Positions 5,830 to 14,079 of a DNA stretch of 64,000 nucleotides are shown here, one piece after another; position 1 is the first letter of the stretch, and every line of letters starts with the position of its first letter. A model generated the notes under the pieces. That model saw only the letters and a list, made by a program, of their open reading frames with translations, did no database searches and was not told the DNA's origin. Position numbers and translations under genes: made by a program. Where the stretch lies: NCBI GenBank assembly GCA_008080565.1, contig VIKE01000014.1:1-64000 (forward strand). Direction: 5' to 3'. The stretch is from Rhodocyclaceae bacterium (GTDB lineage Bacteria; Pseudomonadota; Gammaproteobacteria; Burkholderiales; Rhodocyclaceae).

Positions 5830-7167
5830 ATGAGCACTAAGCAATTTGCCGCGCAGATGAAGGCCATGATTGAAGACATCAAGGCGAAGGGAACTGCCGC
5901 TATCTATTGTGACAATCTCATCGCTTACCTCAATGAAGTCGAGAACACCCCAGAGGTTGAGCCATCTCCCATTCAGATAGAAAAATACAAAGCGGATCTT
6001 CAGAACTGGATTGAAACGAACAAGCGCGACCACGAGGGGCGGCTTGAAATGTTTCGGTCGGTTATCACATCAGGCCAGTCCGCCATCAAGTCATCTTTCC
6101 TACTCAACGGTGGCGCCGCTGTTGCAATGCTCGCCTTCATTGGCCACCTTGCCCAGTTCAATCCGGGGAAGGTGTCTGCATTTTCGGCTTGCCTTTTGCC
6201 GTTCGCCTATGGAGTCCTGGCAATTGCGGTAACGTCTGGGCTTACCTACTTGTCCCAATGGTTCTACGCCAGCACTCGCCCTTGGGCGCGAAAGGTAGGG
6301 TTTTGGTTCAATATGCTGTGCATCCTCCTCGGCTTTTCGTCTTACGGCTTTTTCATTTGGGCGGTGACCTCCACGTTAGTCCCTAACCCAATCCACTCTC
6401 CTGCAAGGAGGCTTTTCACAATGGACATCCCACGAATTTTCAACATCACAGAAAGCGCTCACCGCATCCATAACCCGTTCACACCCGACAAGTTCGCCAC
6501 GCTCGGCACGGCGTTGCATCTGGAGCCTGGGGCACGGGTGCTCGATCTCGGAAGCGGTTCGGGGGAGATGCTGTGCACCTGGGCGCGCGATCACGGGGTC
6601 TCCGGCACTGGTATCGACATGAGCCAGTTGTTTTCCGAGCAAGCGAAACTTCGTGCTGAAGAACTCGGCGTTGCACATCAAGTCAAGTTCATTCATGCCG
6701 ATGCGGCGGGTTATGTCTCTGACGAGAAGGTCGACGTGGCCGCCTGTATTGGCGCTACCTGGATCGCTGGAGGAGTGGCTGGCACTATCGAACTACTGGC
6801 GCGAAGCCTGCGTAGCGGAGGGATCATCCTCATTGGCGAGCCCTACTGGCGGCAATTGCCACCGACAGAGGATATCGCCAAGGGGTGTCTTGCCAACTCA
6901 ATCTCTGATTTTCTCGTGCTTCCTGAACTTATCTCGTCTTTTGGCGCCCTCGGCTACGACGTGGTTGAAATGGTTCTGGCTAACCAGGACGGTTGGGACA
7001 GATACGAAGCAGCCAAATGGCTCACCATGCGCCGATGGCTTGATGCCAATCCCGACGACGAGTTAGCCAGCGAGGTTCGCGCCCTACTGACCTCGGAACC
7101 CAAGCGCCACGCGGCTTACACGCGTGAATACATGGGCTGGGGTGTGTTTGCGCTGATGCTGCGGTGA
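5830..7167 (+). CDS. in-frame fusion of a cassette membrane protein and a SAM methyltransferase
   Basis: A 445-residue open frame. Residues 1-182 resemble a typical cassette protein: a helical, charged N-terminus, then four hydrophobic stretches between about 90 and 182. Residues 183-197 are encoded by the 3' part of an attC (GTTAGTC at 6375-6381) and a following spacer. From residue 198 a complete class I methyltransferase begins, with the glycine-rich SAM loop 'VLDLGSGSGE', the acidic 'GIDMS' after strand 2 and 'IHADAAGY'. The first gene has probably lost its own stop and the 5' half of its attC by deletion. An AAGGAGG site eight bases before ATG 6421 would allow the enzyme to be made alone, so the fusion may not be the main product. 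Confidence 0.6.
   Translation: MSTKQFAAQMKAMIEDIKAKGTAAIYCDNLIAYLNEVENTPEVEPSPIQIEKYKADLQNWIETNKRDHEGRLEMFRSVITSGQSAIKSSFLLNGGAAVAMLAFIGHLAQFNPGKVSAFSACLLPFAYGVLAIAVTSGLTYLSQWFYASTRPWARKVGFWFNMLCILLGFSSYGFFIWAVTSTLVPNPIHSPARRLFTMDIPRIFNITESAHRIHNPFTPDKFATLGTALHLEPGARVLDLGSGSGEMLCTWARDHGVSGTGIDMSQLFSEQAKLRAEELGVAHQVKFIHADAAGYVSDEKVDVAACIGATWIAGGVAGTIELLARSLRSGGIILIGEPYWRQLPPTEDIAKGCLANSISDFLVLPELISSFGALGYDVVEMVLANQDGWDRYEAAKWLTMRRWLDANPDDELASEVRALLTSEPKRHAAYTREYMGWGVFALMLR
6363..6387 (+). other. truncated attC inside an open reading frame
   Basis: GGTGACCTCCACGTTAG at 6363-6379 differs by one base from the 3' end of attC6. It is followed at once by an R''-like CCCTAAC at 6381-6387. The 5' half of the site is missing, and both flanking sequences are read through in one frame. 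Confidence 0.7.
6421..7167 (+). CDS. class I SAM-dependent methyltransferase (internal start)
   Basis: The 248-residue C-terminal part of the fused frame, read from its own ATG behind AAGGAGG. The SAM-binding core shows 'ARVLDLGSGSGEML' (motif I), 'GTGIDMS' (motif II acidic residue) and 'VDVAACIGATW', followed by 'LRSGGIILIGEPYW' (post-III strand). The layout is that of small-molecule methyltransferases; the substrate cannot be read. A decayed attC follows at 7215, so this was probably the last cassette of the array. Its length and independent start fit a complete enzyme. Confidence 0.8.
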   Translation: MDIPRIFNITESAHRIHNPFTPDKFATLGTALHLEPGARVLDLGSGSGEMLCTWARDHGVSGTGIDMSQLFSEQAKLRAEELGVAHQVKFIHADAAGYVSDEKVDVAACIGATWIAGGVAGTIELLARSLRSGGIILIGEPYWRQLPPTEDIAKGCLANSISDFLVLPELISSFGALGYDVVEMVLANQDGWDRYEAAKWLTMRRWLDANPDDELASEVRALLTSEPKRHAAYTREYMGWGVFALMLR

Positions 7168-7214
7168 GTCGTGGTGTCTAAAAACAACGGATGGCAGACC
7201 ACGGTTTATACCTT

Positions 7215-7260
7215 CCAGCCGACCGTCAGCCAGCTACGCTGCCTGGGCGTGCGTTACTAG
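7215..7260 (+). repeat. decayed terminal attC site
   Basis: The bases 7215-7241 are identical to the interior of attC12. The sequence then degenerates, ending in a poor R' (GTTACTA at 7253-7259). No clean R'' is present; GTCTAAAAAC at 7175-7184 may be its remnant. It marks the right end of the cassette array. Confidence 0.7.
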
Positions 7261-7270
7261 CTGGCTGCCG

Positions 7271-7702
7271 ATGAATTCCATCGCCGTTTACGCGCTGTAT
7301 CTTGCTTCCGCCCTGACCTTCGTCGCGGCCTTGCTGCACTACGCCTGCATCGCGTGGGGGGCACCCGGTTTCCGCTTTCTTGGCGCGGGCGAGCCGATGG
7401 CGCAAATGGCCGAGCGCGAGCACTGGTATCCGACTTTTATTTCGATCGTGATCGGCACGGTACTCGTGGTTTGGGCTGCATACGCCTTGTCCGCGGCGGG
7501 CGCGATCGCTCCGTTGCCGCTGCAAAGGCCGATACTTCCGGCCATCGCTGCCGTTTTCCTGCTGCGCGGGATCGCATTTCGGTGGCTGAAGCCGATCTTT
7601 CCGGACAACAGCCCGTTGTTCTGGCTGATCACCTCCGGTATTTGCCTGGTCATCGGCAGCCTGTACGCGCTCGGCACCTATGCAGTCTGGGAGCGGCTGT
7701 GA
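7271..7702 (+). CDS. four-helix membrane protein of unknown function
   Basis: A 143-residue membrane protein with hydrophobic segments near residues 5-27, 55-77, 85-103 and 115-137, in the outline of small DUF-type inner-membrane proteins. It starts ten bases after the decayed attC, and its base composition is GC-rich like the downstream chromosome. It is therefore probably the first native gene after the array, though it could be a cassette gene that lost its downstream site. No ribosome-binding site stands out. I do not recognise a family. Confidence 0.75.
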   Translation: MNSIAVYALYLASALTFVAALLHYACIAWGAPGFRFLGAGEPMAQMAEREHWYPTFISIVIGTVLVVWAAYALSAAGAIAPLPLQRPILPAIAAVFLLRGIAFRWLKPIFPDNSPLFWLITSGICLVIGSLYALGTYAVWERL

Positions 7703-7769
7703 GGCCTGCGCCGAGGTGCGGAATCCGGAAATACCTTGCCGTCTGGCTGGCCAGGTTGCGGTTTTGACG

Positions 7770-7808
7770 TTGCCACGGTCAACCGGAAAAATAGGCCAAT
7801 TTTGAAAT
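7770..7808 (-). repeat. dispersed bipartite motif, copy 1
   Basis: On the minus strand it reads T-tract, GGCC, ATTTTT, CCGGTTGACCGTGGCAA. It is a full-strength copy located between two genes, upstream of the broken AHSA1-type gene. Confidence 0.75.
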
Positions 7809-7878
7809 CGGCTTTGGTCGCAACCTTCTGAATCAACTGCGGTCCATGCCAGATCATCAATAAAAAGGGGAAGGGACA

Positions 7879-8314
7879 ATGAGCACAGGAACGGTCAAGC
7901 TTCACCGCGTACTGCGGGCCAATCCGGAGCGCATTTATCGGGCTTTTCTGGATGCCGACGCCATGGCCAAATGGCTGCCGCCCTTTGGGTTTACGTGCCG
8001 GGTACAGCATCTGGACGCCAGGGTCGGCGGCTCTTTCCGGATGTCGTTCACCAACTTTACGACGGGCAACGGCCATTCGTTTGGCGGTGATTACCTTGAA
8101 CTGCAGCCCAACGAAAAAATTCAAATTCGACGACCCGAACCTGCCCGGTGAAATGCAGACGACGGTGAGCCTGCAAGCCGTTTCCTGCGGCACCGAGTTG
8201 AGCATCGTGCAGGAAGGTATCCCGGCCGTCATTCCGACCGAGATGTGCTACCTCGGCTGGCAGGAATCGCTCGAACAGCTGGCCAGGCTGGTCGAGCCGA
8301 ACATTCCGGACTGA
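7879..8314 (+). pseudogene. AHSA1/SRPBCC-family gene broken by a small deletion
   Basis: The first frame (7879-8151) encodes 'STGTVKLHRVLRANPERIYRAFLDADAMAKWLPP' in two adjoining parts, a typical AHSA1/SRPBCC N-terminus. It goes out of frame at about 8120. The second frame (to 8314) continues with 'FDDPNLPGEMQTTVSLQAV' and 'GTELSIVQEGIPAVIPTEMC', the expected second half. Family members carry a few extra residues between 'EKI' and 'KFDDP'. About 11 bases seem to have been lost between two AAATTC copies, leaving AAAATTCAAATTCGACGAC. The intact protein would be a ligand-binding cup-shaped domain. A sequencing error is possible but less likely than a deletion between short repeats. Confidence 0.75.
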
Positions 8315-8551
8315 CTAGCCAGCCTTCAGCCAGCCGAGCAGTTCGTCCTTGCTCGGCATGCGGCCGGAGACCTTGACCACTTCGTCGACGACCAGCGCCG
8401 GCGTGGTCATGATCGGGTAGGCCATGATCTTGTCCATCTCGGTCACGTGTTCGAAGCTCGCCTCAAGGCCGAGTTCGGCCACCGCTTCGCGGGTCAGTTG
8501 TTCGAGGCGGTTGCACTTGGCGCAGCCGCTGCCGAGAATCTTGATCAGCAT
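8315..8551 (-). CDS. thioredoxin-like small protein with CxxC motif
   Basis: A 78-residue protein with 'GSGCAKCNRLEQLT' at the start of a thioredoxin fold and the cis-proline stretch 'IMTTPALVVDE'. This matches the small redox-active disulfide (thioredoxin_3) family. It overlaps the end of the upstream permease gene by seven bases and ends the arsenic operon. Partners of this kind often sit next to ArsP-type permeases. A redox or metal-handing role for the CxxC pair in the cytoplasm is likely, but the substrate is unknown. Confidence 0.88.
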   Translation of the reverse strand: MLIKILGSGCAKCNRLEQLTREAVAELGLEASFEHVTEMDKIMAYPIMTTPALVVDEVVKVSGRMPSKDELLGWLKAG

Positions 8552-9996
8552 GATTCACTCCTTAGTCTGGCCTTGCGGCCACGTTCGATCAGGTGCAGCG
8601 AGGTGACGATCAGCGCGACGAAGCCGATCACGCCCGGCGCCAGTATGAGCAAGGATGTGCCATCGACCCAGGCGCCGTAGGTCAGGCCGGCCAGCGTCGA
8701 GAACAGGGCGACCAGGCCGACGTAAGTCCACGCCTTGAGCTTGCCGATGATCGCCGAGGTGATCAGGATGCTCTGCAACGACAGCTCGGGGTCGGCCATC
8801 AGGTAGGCGATCAGCGGCCCGGGGTGCATGCCCAGCGACAGGAACATCTTGGCGATGGGCACTTCGACCAGGGTCGGGAAATACATGAAGACGCCGAAAA
8901 CCACACCGGCCAGGTTGGCCAGCACGGTATTGGCGCCGGCGATGCTGCGTATCCACTCGGGCTGGATGAAGACCCGGATGATGCCGACGAGAAAGACGCC
9001 AACGACGAGCAGCGGGAAAATCTGTTTCACGAAGCGCCAGGTTTCCCACAGCCATTGCTGCACATCCCACCCATCGAAACGCCGGGCCAGCGGCCAGATG
9101 GCGAGACAGAGGGCGGACACGGCGAGCGTTCGGCCTGTCACGGTGAGCAACACGCCGGTTTCGGTGACGCGCATGCCGAGGGCGGCGAAGGCCAGGGTCA
9201 GCGCGGTGAATGTCAGGGCGACCGGGGTCAGGCGGTTGAAACCGTTGTCGACCTGGCCCAGCCCTTTCCAGGCAAAGACGCCGATGGCGCCGAGCAGGCC
9301 GATCAGGATCAGGCCCTGCAGGCTCAGCCCTTCGGCGCCGGCCGCCTCGTTGATCGGCACCAGCAGGTCGAGCCCGGCCTGAACGGCGGCGGCGCCAGCC
9401 CAGGGCATCTCGACGTGCAGCAGCCCGGCGGTCAGAAAGTCGAGTTTGAGCGTGCCGGCAATCAACAGGGCCACGAGGGCGCCGAGGAAGAGTAGCGTGC
9501 GTTTCGGGATGCCTTCGCCAGCCGAGAAAGTCTCGACGTCGGCCAGCCGGGCGACATCGCCTTCACGGAACAGCGCCGCCATGATCATCCCGATGCCGAT
9601 GCCGAAGGACAGGGCGAGCACGATGCGGGCAATGGCGAAGTCGGCACCGAGCGCCACACCAGTGTAGGCCAGGGCCAGGATGTTGGCAGCCGGCGCGAAG
9701 AACAGGAAGGTGATGGCCGGCCCGAGCCCGGCTCCCTTTTTGTAGATGCCGGCGAACAGCGGCTGGATGGTGCACGAGCAGACGGCGAGCAGGCTGCCGG
9801 CGCCGGCCGCGGCCGGATAGGACACCCATTTCGAGGTATTCGGCCCGAGAAAGCGAATGATCGATTGCTGCGGCACCAGTGCGGACAGCGCACCGGCGAT
9901 GAAGAAGGCCGGCACCAGGCAGAGCAGGACATGGGCAGCGAGATAGGAAGCCAGGCTGGCCAGGCCGCCCTGTAATGCGGTGATCATCCATTCCAT
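8545..9996 (-). CDS. ArsP-like permease (DUF318 family)
   Basis: A 483-residue inner-membrane protein with two hydrophobic halves. The first half contains 'AVCSCTIQPLFAG', corresponding to the CSCxxxP motif of this permease family. The second contains 'MYFPTLVEVPIAKMFL', the related repeat without the cysteines. Characterised members such as ArsP export trivalent organoarsenicals. Its position between acr3 and a CxxC thioredoxin-like gene in an arsR-led operon supports a metalloid efflux role. Substrate specificity cannot be read from the sequence. Confidence 0.85.
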   Translation of the reverse strand: MEWMITALQGGLASLASYLAAHVLLCLVPAFFIAGALSALVPQQSIIRFLGPNTSKWVSYPAAAGAGSLLAVCSCTIQPLFAGIYKKGAGLGPAITFLFFAPAANILALAYTGVALGADFAIARIVLALSFGIGIGMIMAALFREGDVARLADVETFSAGEGIPKRTLLFLGALVALLIAGTLKLDFLTAGLLHVEMPWAGAAAVQAGLDLLVPINEAAGAEGLSLQGLILIGLLGAIGVFAWKGLGQVDNGFNRLTPVALTFTALTLAFAALGMRVTETGVLLTVTGRTLAVSALCLAIWPLARRFDGWDVQQWLWETWRFVKQIFPLLVVGVFLVGIIRVFIQPEWIRSIAGANTVLANLAGVVFGVFMYFPTLVEVPIAKMFLSLGMHPGPLIAYLMADPELSLQSILITSAIIGKLKAWTYVGLVALFSTLAGLTYGAWVDGTSLLILAPGVIGFVALIVTSLHLIERGRKARLRSESC

Positions 9997-10050
9997 TTTG
10001 TGTGCCTCTTTGTCAGGCCTTTTCTTGCTTCGCCTCGTGGCGAAGGCTCC

Positions 10051-11118
10051 CTAGCCTGCTTCGTACCACTCCTTCGATGCATTGACGACCTTGACGACCA
10101 AGAGCATGGCCGGCACTTCGATCAGCACGCCGACCACGGTGGCCAGCGCCGCCCCCGACTCGAAGCCGAACAGGCTGATGGCCGCCGCGACGGCCAGTTC
10201 GAAGAAATTGCTGGCGCCGATCAAGGCCGACGGGCAGGCGACATTGTGTTTCTCGCCGACCTTGCGGTTCAGCCAGTAGGCCAGCGCCGAGTTGAAGAAT
10301 ACCTGGATCAGGATGGGCACGGCGAGCAGGCCGATGATCAGCGGCTGGCGCAGGATGGCTTCGCCCTGAAAGGCGAAGAGCAGCACCAGCGTGGCGAGCA
10401 AGGCGGTTATGGACCACGGGCCGATTTTCTCCATGGCGGCGTCGAAGGCACCCTGCCCCTTGGCGAGCAAGGCTTTGCGCCAAAGCTGGGCGATCACGAC
10501 CGGAATGACAATGTACAGCACGACCGAGGTGAGCAAGGTGTCCCAGGGCACAGTAATCGCCGAGATGCCGAGCAGGAAGGCAACGAGCGGCGCGAAGGCG
10601 AAGACCATGATGGTGTCGTTGAGCGCCACCTGCGACAGCGTGAACAGCGGATGGCCGTTGGTCAGCCGGCTCCAGACGAAAACCATGGCCGTGCACGGCG
10701 CCGCGGCGAGCAGGATGAGTCCGGCAATGTAGCTGTCAAGCTGATCGGGCGGCAGCATCGGTGCAAACAGGTTACGAATGAACAGCCAGCCGAGGAAGGC
10801 CATCGAGAAGGGTTTGACCAGCCAGTTCACGAACAGCGTGACGCCAATGCCACGCACGTGCTGCTTCATCTCGGCCAGGGCGCCGAAATCGACCTTGACC
10901 AGCATCGGGATGATCATGACCCAGATGAGGAGGCCGACCGGCAGATTAACCTGGGCAACTTCCATGCGGCCGATGGCCTGGAACAGGGTCGGCGCGAACT
11001 GGCCGAAAACGATGCCGGTGACGATACAGAGGAAGACCCAGATGGTCAGGTAACGCTCGAAGAAACTCATCGGCGCGCCGGCGGCGGCCTTGGCGGTGAT
11101 TTCACATTGGGCAGACAT
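10051..11118 (-). CDS. acr3: arsenite efflux transporter, ACR3 family
   Basis: A 355-residue membrane protein with about ten hydrophobic segments. The hallmark 'AAAPCTAMVFVWS' carries the conserved cysteine needed by ACR3 carriers for arsenite. 'PVGLLIWVMIIPMLVKVDF' near residue 70 and 'GASNFFELAVAAAISLFG' near 300 are typical. It exports As(III), using the proton gradient, after ArsC has reduced arsenate. AAGGAGT precedes the ATG. The gene lies ten bases after arsC and 54 bases before the ArsP-like permease. Confidence 0.94.
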   Translation of the reverse strand: MSAQCEITAKAAAGAPMSFFERYLTIWVFLCIVTGIVFGQFAPTLFQAIGRMEVAQVNLPVGLLIWVMIIPMLVKVDFGALAEMKQHVRGIGVTLFVNWLVKPFSMAFLGWLFIRNLFAPMLPPDQLDSYIAGLILLAAAPCTAMVFVWSRLTNGHPLFTLSQVALNDTIMVFAFAPLVAFLLGISAITVPWDTLLTSVVLYIVIPVVIAQLWRKALLAKGQGAFDAAMEKIGPWSITALLATLVLLFAFQGEAILRQPLIIGLLAVPILIQVFFNSALAYWLNRKVGEKHNVACPSALIGASNFFELAVAAAISLFGFESGAALATVVGVLIEVPAMLLVVKVVNASKEWYEAG

Positions 11119-11128
11119 TGGTGACTCC

Positions 11129-11542
11129 TTAAAGGCCCAGTGCGGCGCGCACGGCGGGGATCAGGCGGGCGCGGATGTCGTCCCGGACGGTGATAAAACT
11201 TTCCAGCGGCTCGCCGTGCGGGTCGTGGAAGGGTAGATGAATGCGCGGCACCGGGCGCGGGAAGATCGGGCAGGTTTCCTTGGCGTTGTCGCAAACGCTG
11301 ACCACGAGGTCGATGTTTTCACCCATAACGGCTTCGACATCCTTGGCGTAAAGCCCCTCGGTCGGCAGGCCGGCCAACTTGAGCGCCTCGATGGCGCCAT
11401 CGGCCACCTTGGGCTGCGGCTTGGTCCCGGCCGAGATGCCGCGGACGAGGCCGGCCAGATCGTGGTTGATGATCGCTTCGCCCATCTGGGAGCGACAGGA
11501 GTTGCCGGTGCACAGCACGAGGACAGTCTTGAGATTCGACAT
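11129..11542 (-). CDS. arsC: arsenate reductase, low-molecular-weight phosphatase type
   Basis: 137 residues from the ATG at 11542. The P-loop 'CTGNSCRSQMGEA' gives the nucleophilic cysteine at residue 11, and 'VSVCDNAKETCPIFP' carries two more cysteines for disulfide relay. This is the thioredoxin-coupled class of ArsC. It reduces arsenate to arsenite in the cytoplasm for export by ACR3. The longer upstream frame is rejected because it lies inside arsR; the ATG overlaps the arsR stop by one base (TGATG), indicating translational coupling. Confidence 0.94.
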   Translation of the reverse strand: MSNLKTVLVLCTGNSCRSQMGEAIINHDLAGLVRGISAGTKPQPKVADGAIEALKLAGLPTEGLYAKDVEAVMGENIDLVVSVCDNAKETCPIFPRPVPRIHLPFHDPHGEPLESFITVRDDIRARLIPAVRAALGL

Positions 11543-11898
11543 CAGGCGGTCTTTCCGGTTTTGGCGCGACGCTTTTCGGTGGTGTCGCAGCAGGTGGTTT
11601 TGGGTAGGCAGGCTTCGCCTTGGCAGCAATTGCTGGTCAGGAAGGCAATCAGTTCATCCATCGTCGTGAAGTTGGCCGAATAGTGAATGAAGCGGCTTTC
11701 GCGCTCGCCGGCTATCAGCCCGACCCGGCTCAGATGCGCCAGGTGAAAGGACAGCGTGGCTGGCGCCATGCCCAGTTGTTCGCCGATGGCGCTGGCGTTG
11801 ACGCCCGCCGGCCCGGCTTCGACAAGCAGACGGAAGATGGCCAGTCGGGATTCGTGACCGAGGGCGGCGAGAAGTTCAGCAGCGTTTAACGTTTCCAT
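11542..11898 (-). CDS. arsR: ArsR-family metalloid-responsive repressor
   Basis: 118 residues with a winged helix-turn-helix ('SAIGEQLGMAPATLSFHLAH'). The usual alpha-3 CVC arsenic site is absent. Instead there is a C-terminal cysteine cluster 'NCCQGEACLPKTTCC', the type of site found in repressors where the metalloid binds near the C-terminus. It is first in the operon arsR-arsC-acr3-permease-CxxC protein and would repress it until As(III) binds. A TTCGA/TCGAA inverted repeat sits three bases upstream of the start. Confidence 0.92.
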   Translation of the reverse strand: METLNAAELLAALGHESRLAIFRLLVEAGPAGVNASAIGEQLGMAPATLSFHLAHLSRVGLIAGERESRFIHYSANFTTMDELIAFLTSNCCQGEACLPKTTCCDTTEKRRAKTGKTA

Positions 11899-11900
11899 AG

Positions 11901-11916
11901 TTCGAGTATCGTCGAA
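11901..11916 (-). promoter_or_regulatory. probable ArsR operator
   Basis: TTCGA-N6-TCGAA is a perfect inverted repeat just upstream of the arsR start codon. A repressor bound there would cover the 5' end of the transcript or the promoter. The palindrome and its position are seen directly; the binding is inferred. Confidence 0.55.
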
Positions 11917-12204
11917 TTATGAATCAAAGTCCACACCCGATGCCTGGTGAATGCCATTGCCACGGTCAACCGGAAAATATCGCGAAAAATAAAATGGCCA
12001 GATCGTTGGCCGCATGAGCAGAACCCTCCTGCCATCGAAGCAACGGATGCCTATGTCATCAAAAATCCACAAAAGAATAAATACACCAAAATCACCAATA
12101 TTGAAATTCCATTTTCATAACGGCGCATATAAAGTTAATTATCGACATAAATATGAAATACTTCATCGCTACTCTGCAGTCATTCCTGCACTAGAGGCTT
12201 GCCC
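11917..12204. other. intergenic region between arsR and the chemoreceptor gene
   Basis: This divergent intergenic stretch must hold the promoters of both arsR and the chemoreceptor gene. It contains a copy of the dispersed motif (11957-11996) and a strikingly AT-rich block from about 12055 to 12165. A 64-codon frame at 12014-12208 looks like chance. No hairpin terminator is visible. Confidence 0.5.
11957..11996 (-). repeat. dispersed bipartite motif, copy 2
   Basis: The minus strand reads ATTTTATTTTTCGCGATATT, then TTCCGGTTGACCGTGGCAA. It is a full-strength copy in the arsR/chemoreceptor intergenic region. Confidence 0.75.
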
Positions 12205-13869
12205 ATGATTTCGTTCGACAAACTCTCCATCCGCCTGAGGTTGTTCGTCATGGTTGGCATTGGCGCCGTATTTGGCGTGATTTTGCTATCGACCGCGCTC
12301 TATTCGCTGAATGCTTTTCGGAATGACACCCAGCTGGTAGCCCATGATGTCGAGCGCTCAACCCATGCCCTGACCCTCGTCAGCGGCGCCCAGAATGCCT
12401 TTCAGGCCCAGATGCGCGGCCTGAAGAACATGGTTATTCGCAATTTCATGCCCGCCGAATTCGAGAAAGCCCAGAATGAGTTCCTCTCCGAGCGCACCAA
12501 ATTCTGGCAACAAATCGAGGAACTGGAAAAAATAGACGCGACGGGAACGATCAAAGGAACAGGAAATCTGCCCGAAATCCGCAAGCAGGCTCAGGAACTG
12601 AACAAGCTCTACGACGACGTGATCGCCGAGAACGAAGCCGGTATGCCGAAATATACGGTCATGGTGGACGCCGCCCTGCGCGGCACCGAGCTGCCGCTTA
12701 CCGCAGAGCTGGCCAATGCCTACCAGGCGATCAGCACAGCCACTACCGTGCTCGTCAGCGAAGCCTCACAGCTTGCCGACCGCCGCTTCATGGCGAGCCT
12801 GATTTTGGTCCTCGTCGTCGGCCTGGGTGGTTCAGCTGCTTCGCTCTTGCTGGCTGCCACGCTGGGCGGGCGCATCCTGGCGCGGCTGGGCGGCGATCTC
12901 GAACCGGTCGTGGCCGCCACCCGTCGCGTTTCCGAAGGCGATCTGACCGGTACCATCCAGTCCGGCAAGGCTGCCGCCGACTCGCTGGTCGCCTCCGTCG
13001 AGGCCATGCAGAAGCGCCTGCGCAGCCTGATCGCGCAGGTTAAACAAGGGGCCGAAAAAACCTCGGGCAACGCCCGGGCATTGAGCACTTCGGCGGACGA
13101 AGTCGCCCACGCGGCCAGCGCCCAGAACGATGCAGCCGCCCTCATTACAGCCGCCATCCAGGAACTCACCGTAGCCATCTCGGCCATGGCCGAAAGCGCC
13201 GGCGCCGCAGCCGACGCGGGCCGACTGACGCGCGACAAGGCGAACGAAAGCGGCAGCATCATTCTTGAAGCGATCGGCGAAATCGGCAACATCGCGTCCC
13301 AGGCACAGCGGTCGACCCGGATGATCGGCGATCTCAACCAGCACACCCAGGAAATTGCCCGCTTCGCCCAGGAAATCAAGGAAATTTCCGACCAGACCAA
13401 CCTGCTCTCGCTCAACGCCGCCATCGAAGCGGCACGTGCCGGAGAGGCCGGGCGCGGCTTTGCCGTGGTGGCCGATGAGGTCCGCAAGCTGGCCAACCAC
13501 ACCGCCAGCACCACGCACAAGATCGAAAACCTGGTCCAATTGCTCGATGGCGCCGCCCGCCAAACCGCCGATGCGGTCGCCACAACAGCCCATCTCGCCG
13601 AGCACGGAACGCAGCTCGCCTCGAACGCCAGCGATGCAATCTCGACGATCAAGGAGAATTGCGAGCGCACCATGCACGCCACCAACGACATCGTCGATGT
13701 CCTTGCCGAGCAGCGTCAAGCCGCCGAGCAAATCGCCCGGAACACCGAGCGTGTCGCCCAGATGATCGAGCAGGGCGTCGGTGCCGCCGCAAAATCATCC
13801 ACCACAGCCAGGGAAGTTGCCTCGCTGGCCGAAGGCCTGCGCCAGGCGACGCTGCAGTTCAGCGTCTGA
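12205..13869 (+). CDS. methyl-accepting chemotaxis protein
   Basis: 554 residues from ATG 12205. The N-terminal membrane helix lies near residues 12-35. A periplasmic helical sensor of about 155 residues follows, then a second membrane helix near 195-220, a HAMP-like segment ('RVSEGDLTG') and the cytoplasmic signalling domain. The hairpin tip '[20 protein letters not shown]' is the site that contacts CheA and CheW and is essentially invariant. There is no CheR/CheB pentapeptide at the C-terminus. The ligand is unknown. It stands alone, with arsR divergent, so a link to metalloid sensing is only a positional guess. Confidence 0.95.
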   Translation: MISFDKLSIRLRLFVMVGIGAVFGVILLSTALYSLNAFRNDTQLVAHDVERSTHALTLVSGAQNAFQAQMRGLKNMVIRNFMPAEFEKAQNEFLSERTKFWQQIEELEKIDATGTIKGTGNLPEIRKQAQELNKLYDDVIAENEAGMPKYTVMVDAALRGTELPLTAELANAYQAISTATTVLVSEASQLADRRFMASLILVLVVGLGGSAASLLLAATLGGRILARLGGDLEPVVAATRRVSEGDLTGTIQSGKAAADSLVASVEAMQKRLRSLIAQVKQGAEKTSGNARALSTSADEVAHAASAQNDAAALITAAIQELTVAISAMAESAGAAADAGRLTRDKANESGSIILEAIGEIGNIASQAQRSTRMIGDLNQHTQEIARFAQEIKEISDQTNLLSLNAAIEAARAGEAGRGFAVVADEVRKLANHTASTTHKIENLVQLLDGAARQTADAVATTAHLAEHGTQLASNASDAISTIKENCERTMHATNDIVDVLAEQRQAAEQIARNTERVAQMIEQGVGAAAKSSTTAREVASLAEGLRQATLQFSV

Positions 13870-14079
13870 AATCCGCACTTTCGCAAGACGACGCATTCAC
13901 CACGCGGCTTTCTTGACCAAACGGTATCGCCACCCGGGCAGCCCATTGCACGAAAATCTTGGGAGCGGCGGCGCGGCGAACTAAAATGGACGCATCGCAG
14001 GCCGGCAGGTACCTTTCACCGTATCCTGCCCTGGCCAGCCCCTTACCCGGAACAACAGCCGAATGACCGAGTCCGCTCC

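Noticed and set aside
10000-11124. 374-codon open frame opposite acr3
   Set aside because: Shadow of a clear ACR3 gene, with the typical Arg/Asp/Gly-rich complement composition.
12014-12208. 64-codon frame before the chemoreceptor gene
   Set aside because: It lies in an AT-rich non-coding block, has no ribosome-binding site and overlaps the chemoreceptor start.
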